Shown piece after piece: positions 1 through 6,201 of a stretch of DNA of 6,201 nucleotides. The translations under genes were made by a program, and so were the position numbers. The DNA lies in the NCBI GenBank assembly GCA_022601215.1, contig JAHZIZ010000121.1, positions 1-6,201 on the forward strand. Reading direction: 5' to 3'. The stretch is from Bacteroidota bacterium. Lineage in GTDB: Bacteria > Bacteroidota > Bacteroidia > Flavobacteriales > Flavobacteriaceae. The notes under the pieces are model-generated. The model was not told the DNA's origin and ran no database searches. It was given only the letters and a program-made list of their open reading frames with translations. The number at the start of each line of letters is the position of its first letter. The first letter of the stretch is position 1.

Positions 1-834
1 ATCTCGTTCAAAAGTACCCATAAGGTAGTCTAAGGAACCTGACAATTTAAAATTGAATCCAGAGATAGGAAAGAAAAATTCTGGCTTAGCTGTGACATTA
101 AATTCAGACGAAGAAAATCCATCGCTCGTATATCGTATTCCACCGACTCCCTTTTGAAAGAAGCTATCTGTTAGAGAAACCTCACCGCCAAGATTAATAC
201 TAAAATAACTCTGTTTAGGGTCAATCTCGTTAATTTCTTCAGCGCTAAATTCATTAGCAAATTCATTTAAGCCGTACCAATGAAAAATTTGATGCTCCAC
301 TCCACCGTTAAATCCGTACGAAATATCTTTTTGTCTACTAGCATACGTACCGTCTAAACGGGTATCGTAATATTTATTATCTAACAGCAAACCATCAATC
401 CCACCTTGAGAGGAATTGTGTCTAAAAAAGATACCGGCATTATCGGTTCTGCTAATTTGAAAATTACTGTATAATTCACCTAAAATCGATGTGAAATTTC
501 CAAATCCAAGCGTTGCGTAATTATCATAAAGCTTCATAGGCGATGCCTTTTCAACAGTTGCAGCTTTCCCTTTTGAAGGGGTAAATGTAGAAGCAACAGG
601 CACGGAAAAAATACTGTAGCTCACCTTCTTCTTTGCTGTTGAAGTAGAGTCGTTAAGTAAAGGAGTTTCCTTTATCTTAAAGGCATCCGAAATAGTGGGA
701 GTATAAGGTTTAACAATATTTACTACCTCAGTCCCTATATTTTCTTCTTCCTCCTGAGCTATAGCCGGGATAATCACTAGAAAAGCAAGGGATAACAACA
801 CCCCTTTAACTCTTTTATCGATAGGGGATTTCAT
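1..834 (-). CDS. Outer-membrane beta-barrel protein, TonB-dependent-receptor-like (3' end outside window)
   Basis: Only the first 278 codons are visible; the frame stays open to the window edge. Residues 1-26 form a Sec signal peptide (basic start, hydrophobic LLSLAFLVIIPAIA, likely cut before QEEE), so the protein is exported. Residues 27-100 are a short, charged, Lys/Ser/Thr-rich periplasmic stretch containing VKPYTPTISDAF. From about residue 105 the chain alternates polar and apolar residues with many Gly, Tyr and Phe (for example YATLGFGNF, GIFFRHN, ISYGFNGGVEH, SYFSINLGGEV), as in transmembrane beta-strands. From memory, similar flavobacterial proteins of roughly 550-600 residues are labelled TonB-dependent receptor. 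However, I see no carboxypeptidase-like domain and no recognisable plug here, so active TonB-dependent uptake is not shown. The gene lies 75 bases after the TPR gene and in the same frame, with no terminator between, so it is probably co-transcribed. I chose ATG at 834 because it gives a compact signal peptide; ATGs at 882 and 876 are also in frame. Barrel call fairly sure; substrate unknown. Confidence 0.75.
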   Translation of the reverse strand, partial: MKSPIDKRVKGVLLSLAFLVIIPAIAQEEEENIGTEVVNIVKPYTPTISDAFKIKETPLLNDSTSTAKKKVSYSIFSVPVASTFTPSKGKAATVEKASPMKLYDNYATLGFGNFTSILGELYSNFQISRTDNAGIFFRHNSSQGGIDGLLLDNKYYDTRLDGTYASRQKDISYGFNGGVEHQIFHWYGLNEFANEFSAEEINEIDPKQSYFSINLGGEVSLTDSFFQKGVGGIRYTSDGFSSSEFNVTAKPEFFFPISGFNFKLSGSLDYLMGTFERD

Positions 835-909
835 TATACATTTTATGCTATTCTTTTCTGAAATGTCTTTAAACATATACATAGGATTTGTTATGATACG
901 AATGATTGT

Positions 910-3900
910 TTAGTTTCCATCAGTCTCGACAGAAGAATTGGTTTTTGATTCGGTCGCTTTAATAACGTTAAGTTCTGTTTGCGCTTCTTCCACAATATTT
1001 GGATATTCAGTAAAATTGGAAATCACGCTTTCAAGTATATAAGTCGCCTGAAACGCATCCCCTAATTGATAAAAGTTCTTAGCCATCAACACAAGGCCTT
1101 TAGCTCCGTACAACTTGTACCCTGAATAATCCTTAGCCAGCAATTGTATAGCAGTATTAGAAGCTTCGTGATTGCCTTCCTTATGCTTGAAATATGCATC
1201 GAAATAAAGAGCCTCAGCAGCTAGTTTACCTGTAGCAATTTTTGCCACTTCTGCATAAGCAAACTTTGCTTTGTCCTCTGCTCCTGTTTCCATTGCGGAG
1301 CGAGCAACAATAACTTGAGCATCACTTTTAATTGCATTATCTACCTTATCGTTGGTAAGCACTTTTTCAGCAAAGGCAACCGCTTCTTCATAGTGCTTAA
1401 GCTCATAACTAGCTTTCATACTATTGGTTTGTGCGAAGACTACATTTTGCGGAAAGTCCGCTTCTACCTCCAAACGTTTCAAATAAGTGAGGGCATTTTG
1501 ATAGTCTTTTTCAGCTAGGAACAATTCAGATATACGTGCTAAGGCCTGTTCGCTAAACTCACTTCTATCCTTATCCACCACGTATTGATAATGCGAAATA
1601 GACTTTTGGCTATTTTTTTCAGCAAAATACAATTGAGCTAAATAAAAGTGTGCTTTTAATGCGTGTTGTCCACTTGGAAAATCCTTTAAATAAGTTTCAA
1701 AACGACCGATTGCTTGTTTGGGTTTATTCTCCAAATAAGGTTGTTCGGCCGCTTGGTAAGTTGCATCGTCTAATTCGGAGTTCTCCACCTCAACAAAATC
1801 TAAGGTATTAACCCAAGAGGCATATTCGCTTACACGACCTTCATCAATATAAATAATCTTTGCAGACGCCACCGCTTGCAACGCTTCTGCCGAAGAGGAG
1901 TATGCTCCTGCCACTTTCTTGAAAATGATTAGCGCTTCTTCACTATTACCCGCATTATCTAATATTAAGGCTTTCTTTAAAAGTGCTTTAGGCACATAAC
2001 TACTGCCTGGCAGGTCTTGTTCAAGTTTATCGTAAGCCTTGATAGCCTCGTTTGTTTTATCCTTCGCTAGATAGGTATTTCCTAATTCATATAGCGCGTC
2101 ATCCCGATACATGGACTTAGGGAATTGCCCATTGAACTTCTTAAGCTCTTCTAATTTACTATCGCTCCTATCTACAAAACCATAGCTTATTGCTTTCTGA
2201 AATGCCGCATAATCTTGATCTGGGGAATCTCCATTTATAGCACTGTTATAACTCTCCATAGCAGGCCAATATTGACTACTCATGAAATAACTATCTCCCA
2301 AACGAAGATAGGCATCATTCTTTTTTGCACTATCATTGGTTGAAGATTCTAAGAACAATTTATAGTTAGAAATTGCTTCGGGATATGTCTTCAATTTAAA
2401 ATAATTATACGCCAAATTATAACGACTATTTTCAAATTCTGGAGTTGTATTTGCCTGCGGCAACTGCAAAAACTGCTTATACCCTATGAGAGATTCATCA
2501 AAATTAGAATCTTGATAATCACTGGCCGCTTTCCAATAGGTGGCTCTTGCCGTAAAGACTGGATCATAAGGTTCTTTTAAGGACTTATTAAACAAAGCAA
2601 CTGCGTCACTATATTGTCCTTCTGTATACAATTCAGCTCCGCGAAAAAACGCTACCTTTTGATAGGCTTTTTTATTCTCAAAAGACTTGTTATTTTCAAG
2701 TAACTCCATCGCCGCCTGATAGTTTTTAGATGTGATATAAGAATCGATCAACAAATCTTTGAGTGTTTCATTGTTCCCATTGTCTGGATAGGCCTCCAGA
2801 AAAGATAAGATGACTTGTGGAACTCCTTGATAGCTGTTGCCAATCTCATAACTCAGCTTAGCGTAATTGAGCCAAGCATCCTCTTGAATTTGTGAAGAAA
2901 AGTCCATTTCTGATGCGTTTTTAAATGCATGCAAGGCCTGTTGCTTCTGGTCGAGTTTTAAGTAGCTCTCAGCCAAATGATAGTAAGCATTTTGGGCCAC
3001 TGAATTTCGACCACTCACTATTTTATTAAACTCTCCAATAGCATTGGCATAATCACCTTGTTTGTAGTAAGCATACCCCAATTGATAATAGTCGGTATTA
3101 TTCCATTTTCCGCGTTTCCCTTTGTATTCTTTTAAATAAGGAATTGCATCATTATAGTGTCCTAAGTTGAAATAGCTTTCTCCAATAATTTTGGATAGCT
3201 CACTTTTCTCCTGTGGCTTTGAATTATCATACTGTTCTTTTCCTAATTGTATTGCCTCTTCAAACTTTCCCAATTTAAAATTCATATCAGCTTGATAATA
3301 GCTCAATCCTTCGGCATAGCGTTCCTCTCCTTGCACTTGTTCAAAAAGTTCGGTGGCCTCCTGATAGTTATCTCCTTCGTACTCTATAAACCCAAGATAG
3401 TACTTAGCCTGGGATCCGTACTTTTCAGAATTACTAACTCGGTTAAAATATTTCTTAGCTTCTGTGTTTCGTTTATTCTTGAAAAAGGCATACCCATTGT
3501 TAAAATTATATCGTTCCATTTCACTACGACCTAAACTCCCTTCATCAACTTTATCGTACCACTTTCTCGCATAGGCATATTTACCGTTTTCAAAATAGAA
3601 ATTGGCCACATTAATAAAAGCGTCGTTACGCTTAATACTCGTGGGATAGTCCTCAACAAAAGATTCCATCAATTGGTCAGCATCTTGTTGATTGAGGCGT
3701 ACTGCACAATTCGCTATATAATAGGCACAATCACCTTTTATAGTAGTATCCTCAGACCGACTCTGGATCTTCGTAAACATTGCCTGAGAAGCTAAAAATT
3801 GATTGTTATTATACAATTCAATTGCTTTGTTATAGTCTTGTAGCGTATTGGTAAAGGCAGCAGTTTGTTGAGCAGTAGCGGTTCCAAAAAAGAAAAGGAG

Positions 3901-3930
3901 CAACGCTTGAAAAAACAGGTTCTTGGGCAT
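910..3930 (-). CDS. Large exported tetratricopeptide-repeat protein, 1006 aa
   Basis: The gene is complete, from ATG at 3930 to TAA at 912-910. Residues 1-20 are a Sec signal peptide (MPKN, then hydrophobic LFFQALLLFFFGTATA, likely cut before QQ). There is no lipobox cysteine, so the mature protein should be soluble in the periplasm. Nearly all the rest, residues 25 to about 990, is paired-helix repeat with TPR signatures, roughly 24-26 units by eye. Clear units lie near 101-130 (FYFENGKYAYARKWYDKV), 243-270, 279-310 (YYQLGYAYYKQGDYANAI), 425-455, 498-530, 610-642 (LYELGNTYLAKDKTNEAI), 758-790 and 940-972. Several helices end in patterns such as FVEDYPTS and YLKDFPSG, typical of BamD/YbgF-type periplasmic TPR proteins. 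No enzymatic domain is visible; the last 15 residues are polar and probably disordered. Such solenoids bind other proteins. Because a barrel gene follows 75 bases downstream, I infer a scaffold or assembly partner for it. The only cysteines I noticed are Cys68 and Cys75. Fold very sure; specific role unknown. Confidence 0.92.
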   Translation of the reverse strand: MPKNLFFQALLLFFFGTATAQQTAAFTNTLQDYNKAIELYNNNQFLASQAMFTKIQSRSEDTTIKGDCAYYIANCAVRLNQQDADQLMESFVEDYPTSIKRNDAFINVANFYFENGKYAYARKWYDKVDEGSLGRSEMERYNFNNGYAFFKNKRNTEAKKYFNRVSNSEKYGSQAKYYLGFIEYEGDNYQEATELFEQVQGEERYAEGLSYYQADMNFKLGKFEEAIQLGKEQYDNSKPQEKSELSKIIGESYFNLGHYNDAIPYLKEYKGKRGKWNNTDYYQLGYAYYKQGDYANAIGEFNKIVSGRNSVAQNAYYHLAESYLKLDQKQQALHAFKNASEMDFSSQIQEDAWLNYAKLSYEIGNSYQGVPQVILSFLEAYPDNGNNETLKDLLIDSYITSKNYQAAMELLENNKSFENKKAYQKVAFFRGAELYTEGQYSDAVALFNKSLKEPYDPVFTARATYWKAASDYQDSNFDESLIGYKQFLQLPQANTTPEFENSRYNLAYNYFKLKTYPEAISNYKLFLESSTNDSAKKNDAYLRLGDSYFMSSQYWPAMESYNSAINGDSPDQDYAAFQKAISYGFVDRSDSKLEELKKFNGQFPKSMYRDDALYELGNTYLAKDKTNEAIKAYDKLEQDLPGSSYVPKALLKKALILDNAGNSEEALIIFKKVAGAYSSSAEALQAVASAKIIYIDEGRVSEYASWVNTLDFVEVENSELDDATYQAAEQPYLENKPKQAIGRFETYLKDFPSGQHALKAHFYLAQLYFAEKNSQKSISHYQYVVDKDRSEFSEQALARISELFLAEKDYQNALTYLKRLEVEADFPQNVVFAQTNSMKASYELKHYEEAVAFAEKVLTNDKVDNAIKSDAQVIVARSAMETGAEDKAKFAYAEVAKIATGKLAAEALYFDAYFKHKEGNHEASNTAIQLLAKDYSGYKLYGAKGLVLMAKNFYQLGDAFQATYILESVISNFTEYPNIVEEAQTELNVIKATESKTNSSVETDGN

Positions 3931-3967
3931 CCGATTTAGGTTTAGGCGTAAAATTAATTAGAATCTA

Positions 3968-3975
3968 CAAGCATA
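3968..3975 (-). promoter_or_regulatory. Candidate Bacteroidota -7 promoter element for the TPR-barrel unit
   Basis: TATGCTTG on the minus strand differs by one base from the Bacteroidota -7 consensus TAnnTTTG. It is the best match between the terminator and the TPR start, and would give a leader of roughly 30 bases. Upstream, 3976-4020 is extremely AT-rich (6 G/C in 45 by my count). I could not find a convincing TTG-type -33 element at the usual distance, so the call is weak. The position is sensible because the preceding gene ends in a terminator, so a promoter is needed here. Confidence 0.3.
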
Positions 3976-4011
3976 TAAACGGAAATATGAATTAATAATT
4001 ATATAGTTATT

Positions 4012-4045
4012 AAAAATGAAAATGCCACCCCTTAAGAGGTGGCAT
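4012..4045 (-). terminator. Intrinsic terminator of the metalloprotease gene
   Basis: Read on the minus strand, an 8-bp perfect stem (ATGCCACC pairing with GGTGGCAT, plus-strand arms 4022-4029 and 4038-4045) encloses an 8-base loop. It is followed immediately by the T-rich tract TTTCATTTTTAA. It begins 22 bases after the protease stop codon. On the plus strand no T-run follows the stem, so it should act in one direction only. It separates the protease gene from the downstream TPR gene. Confidence 0.87.
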
Positions 4046-4067
4046 ATCAATAAATTAAGAATGACCG

Positions 4068-6201
4068 TTATTGAATCAAGATCTTAGTTGATACTGAATC
4101 CCCTCCAGATATTACTCTTAGAATATAGATTCCTTTTGCTAAATTCTGATTGCTGATGGTAAAAGGATCACTATTTTGGAGCGCATCCTTCACTAATAAA
4201 TTTCCGCTAAAATCGAACAATTCATATTGTAAAGACTGTAATTCTCTATCGACACTTACCTGAAACGATCCTGTTGATGGGTTAGGCATCACGAACACAT
4301 TGAAAGGATTCTCGATGGTTGACTCTCTATTTTTGTTTTGAGACGTGTTCCTTCCAAAGGTTGGAGGATCCACTAAATCACCAAAGAAAAATTCTTCATC
4401 ACAATTGTCTGCCAAAAACAAGATTTCCGCTTCAAAAAACCCGCCTTCTTGAACTTCAAAAATTGTATTAATCTCAACAAATTCTTCGGAAGTAAGTTTT
4501 ACAAACTCCGTTGGGGAAATGCTTACAACGGGACTTATACAATTAGTGACGGTAGTCCCATCGATAGAATGAATATATTCAGGACTATTTACTGTGCAAT
4601 ATTGCAACGTACTTACAATTTGCGGGTTTTGAGGTACATCTTCTGCAAATAGTACATTATCGGAAATATCAATGCTGGGATGCACATTTAGAAAACCATC
4701 CTGCACGTAAATACGCGCAGAAGGATCCAATAAAACTGTGGCTCCTTCTTTAATACAAAGTAGCGCGCCATTTCGTATATACAAATCGGTATTTGAATCC
4801 ATTTGCAATGTACTCCCTTCCTCATAAATCATCGTAGAGGTTTCATCTAGAATCAACGTTGAGTCATCTAACAAAGTAAGCTGCCCTCCATCGGCGGTTA
4901 TAAATACCGTAGGATCTGAGAAACTTCCATTTATATCTGCTCTAATTCTATTTGGACTCAAGCTTCTATTGAGTAACAACTCTTTACCTTCCTTAAGTTT
5001 TATGTCCTCATTGTTGGGCAAATACACCTTACCTGTCATTCTAAAATCATCTTCAATAACACCATCGAAATAATTCACCATAACATCTATCGACCCATTC
5101 ACATTTATAGTAGGCGTTATGGACAGGCTATGAAGTATTATTGGAGACAACGTATTCTTATCTACCGAGGGCAAGGGCACGTTTGGTAAGGTTGGGACAT
5201 CATTAATTTCCTGAAAATTAGACAAAGGTGGGTTGGTAAAAGCGCTTAACTTTCTTTCTGGTAGTACTGCATTAAAAAATGCATTCCCAAATACCTTTTT
5301 CCCATCAACTCCTCTTATTTCATCTCCTTCATTTCTATCTCCATTTGGATCATAACCATAATGAATATTATTCTCCTCGTCATCATCATGTATCTGTCCG
5401 TAGTCATACCTAAACCAATGGGCTTCATTCTGACCATTATAAGCGTTTTCTCCTTTATTAATAACCTCTAAACCATCATCGCCATATAAATACGACCTAG
5501 GAGCAATCCCATCAAAAACATAGTCGAAATTACCCTTACCATAAATAACCTTGGACCCATTACTATTCGCTCCAGAAAAGTTAGGCCAACCGTATATAGA
5601 TCGACTAGCCGGAAGATTATTTACAACGCCATACAATCCTGCTGGATGAATGGGAAATGGATCTCCATCTCCATCTACTATAGTAGAGCTCGTAGTTTTA
5701 TAGAATGGATTCGTAGTATTGGCATGGTTTTCCAACCAAATGAATTGGTTGTCTGTATGGGGTAGTTTTAAACGCATTGTTTCCCCGTATTGCATATAAT
5801 CTTTCAAATTATAGGAAGTAGGAAGTGTTGTTGTTTCGTCAATGTCATGTGTGATTTCAATCCATCCAGAATACCATCGCTCCCATGCATTTGCTAAAGG
5901 CATAGTATAATAGCCATTCATCATACCCCAGCCATAACCCGCATGAAAATATCTACCATGCACAGTATTCGCCATGACTCGATGTGATGAATTATAATAT
6001 GTATGTGCTATTTCATGTAGAAAGACGTTTATTTGTCTGTTTACATTCTTATTAAAACTGTACACCGTAAAGCCCGTTGAACCCATTTCATAATTATTTC
6101 CAAGATCATATGGCGCTCCTGGGATACCTGCAATACCCCCAGGCCAACTTCCGCCACCAGGCCAACCAGAATCTCCTTCCACCGTGCCGTTAGGATGAGG
6201 G
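4068..6201 (-). CDS. Secreted HExxH metalloprotease with T9SS type A sorting domain (5' end outside window)
   Basis: The frame is open at the right edge (codons for HPNGT precede GTG at 6182), so the true start and signal peptide lie outside. I number residues from the GTG at 6182; 704 are visible from there, ending in TAA at 4070-4068. HEIAH at 56-60 is a zinc-protease helix (His56, Glu57 as catalytic base, His60), with His67 as a possible third ligand. GWGMM (84-88) resembles a Met-turn, and AWERWYSGWI (99-108) resembles the segment after the active site in M6/immune-inhibitor-A-like peptidases, so I call it M6-like without fixing the family. Asp-rich loops DGDGD (170-174) and 278-288 could bind calcium. 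Residues 433-504 are an octapeptide beta-solenoid. Residues about 553-595 (EGGFFEAEI, then Cys594) resemble the small stack domain often found before sorting domains. Residues 624-704 are a type A sorting domain (MPNPSTGSFQV, then KGIYILRV and final KILIQ), which directs export by T9SS and surface attachment or release. A terminator follows. Protease and T9SS calls are strong; substrate unknown. Confidence 0.88.
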   Translation of the reverse strand, partial: PHPNGTVEGDSGWPGGGSWPGGIAGIPGAPYDLGNNYEMGSTGFTVYSFNKNVNRQINVFLHEIAHTYYNSSHRVMANTVHGRYFHAGYGWGMMNGYYTMPLANAWERWYSGWIEITHDIDETTTLPTSYNLKDYMQYGETMRLKLPHTDNQFIWLENHANTTNPFYKTTSSTIVDGDGDPFPIHPAGLYGVVNNLPASRSIYGWPNFSGANSNGSKVIYGKGNFDYVFDGIAPRSYLYGDDGLEVINKGENAYNGQNEAHWFRYDYGQIHDDDEENNIHYGYDPNGDRNEGDEIRGVDGKKVFGNAFFNAVLPERKLSAFTNPPLSNFQEINDVPTLPNVPLPSVDKNTLSPIILHSLSITPTINVNGSIDVMVNYFDGVIEDDFRMTGKVYLPNNEDIKLKEGKELLLNRSLSPNRIRADINGSFSDPTVFITADGGQLTLLDDSTLILDETSTMIYEEGSTLQMDSNTDLYIRNGALLCIKEGATVLLDPSARIYVQDGFLNVHPSIDISDNVLFAEDVPQNPQIVSTLQYCTVNSPEYIHSIDGTTVTNCISPVVSISPTEFVKLTSEEFVEINTIFEVQEGGFFEAEILFLADNCDEEFFFGDLVDPPTFGRNTSQNKNRESTIENPFNVFVMPNPSTGSFQVSVDRELQSLQYELFDFSGNLLVKDALQNSDPFTISNQNLAKGIYILRVISGGDSVSTKILIQ
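4671..4886 (-). repeat. Octapeptide beta-solenoid repeat inside the metalloprotease
   Basis: Residues 433-504 of the protease gene product (numbered from GTG at 6182) divide into nine successive units of eight residues without gaps. Examples are STLILDET (441-448), STLQMDSN (457-464), ALLCIKEG (473-480) and ARIYVQDG (489-496). In most units hydrophobic residues fall at positions 3 and 5, and Gly, Asp, Asn or Ser at 7-8, as expected for short beta-strands joined by tight turns. The repeat is in protein pattern only; the DNA of the units is diverged. It probably forms a rigid spacer or stalk between the catalytic part and the C-terminal domains. The solenoid fold is inferred. Confidence 0.7.
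6139..6166 (-). repeat. Short in-frame direct repeat encoding WPGG twice
   Basis: The plus-strand decamer CCAGGCCAAC occurs at 6139-6148 and again at 6157-6166, a spacing of 18 bases, which is six codons. In the protease frame it encodes GWPGGG followed by SWPGGI (residues 6-17 from GTG at 6182). The Gly/Trp/Pro-rich stretch lies about 40 residues before the zinc site and is probably an exposed loop produced by a small duplication. Confidence 0.6.

Noticed and set aside
835..909. Possible terminator or separate promoter between the TPR and barrel genes
   Set aside because: Only a 4-bp CATA/TATG pairing is visible, without a T-tract, and there is no good match to TAnnTTTG on the minus strand.
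1315..1518. Plus-strand open frame of 67 codons opposite the TPR gene
   Set aside because: It is antisense to a clear repeat-protein gene. Its composition follows from the reverse complement of TPR codons, and no recognisable domain is present.
3247..3534. Plus-strand open frame of 95 codons with a hydrophobic, membrane-like product
   Set aside because: It is antisense to the TPR gene. The apparent hydrophobicity comes from reversed Glu/Lys/Tyr codons, and there is no support for an independent gene.
3934..3945. Tandem TTTAGG hexamer (two copies) just upstream of the TPR start
   Set aside because: Two copies of an AT-rich hexamer can easily arise by chance, and there is no third copy or match to a known operator or ribosome-binding element.
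4449..4652. Plus-strand open frame of 67 codons opposite the protease gene
   Set aside because: It lies wholly within the coding region of a well-supported gene on the other strand and has no recognisable motif.
6180..6182. GTG as the true start of the protease gene
   Set aside because: The frame continues upstream to the window edge without a stop, no signal peptide follows the GTG, and a catalytic domain would begin far upstream of the zinc helix. The gene is simply cut by the window.

Overview
The window is AT-rich, and every gene I can support lies on the minus strand. It looks like a chromosomal piece of a Bacteroidota genome, most likely from the class Flavobacteriia. The evidence for this is a type IX secretion (T9SS) type A C-terminal sorting domain on a large secreted protein, a very large periplasmic TPR protein directly followed by an outer-membrane beta-barrel gene (a pairing I recall from flavobacterial genomes), and start codons without Shine-Dalgarno sequences. 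I see no insertion sequence, integrase, phage gene, CRISPR array, tRNA or rRNA.

Layout in the direction of transcription, from high to low coordinates. (1) 6201-4068 holds the 3' portion of a secreted metalloprotease gene whose 5' end lies outside the window. The visible part carries a HExxH zinc site with M6-like surroundings, acidic loops that may bind calcium, an octapeptide beta-solenoid, a small stack-like domain and the T9SS sorting domain. (2) 4045-4012 is a clear intrinsic terminator for that gene. (3) 3930-910 is a complete gene for a 1006-residue exported protein built almost entirely of tetratricopeptide-type helical repeats. A weak Bacteroidota-type promoter candidate lies about 40 bases upstream. 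(4) After 75 bases without a terminator, 834-1 holds the first 278 codons of an exported beta-barrel protein that runs off the window edge.

The TPR gene and the barrel gene probably form one transcription unit. I infer that the two proteins act together at the outer membrane, with the TPR solenoid as periplasmic scaffold and the barrel in the membrane, but the sequence does not show what they transport or assemble. The protease is a separate unit: it should cross the inner membrane by Sec, cross the outer membrane by T9SS, and end up on the cell surface or in the medium. There is no intergenic stretch over 300 bases; the longest is 137 bases (3931-4067). I did not find a clearly new multi-gene system. 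The points most worth a second look are the TPR-barrel pair, the unusual spacing of the protease zinc site and the regular octapeptide solenoid.
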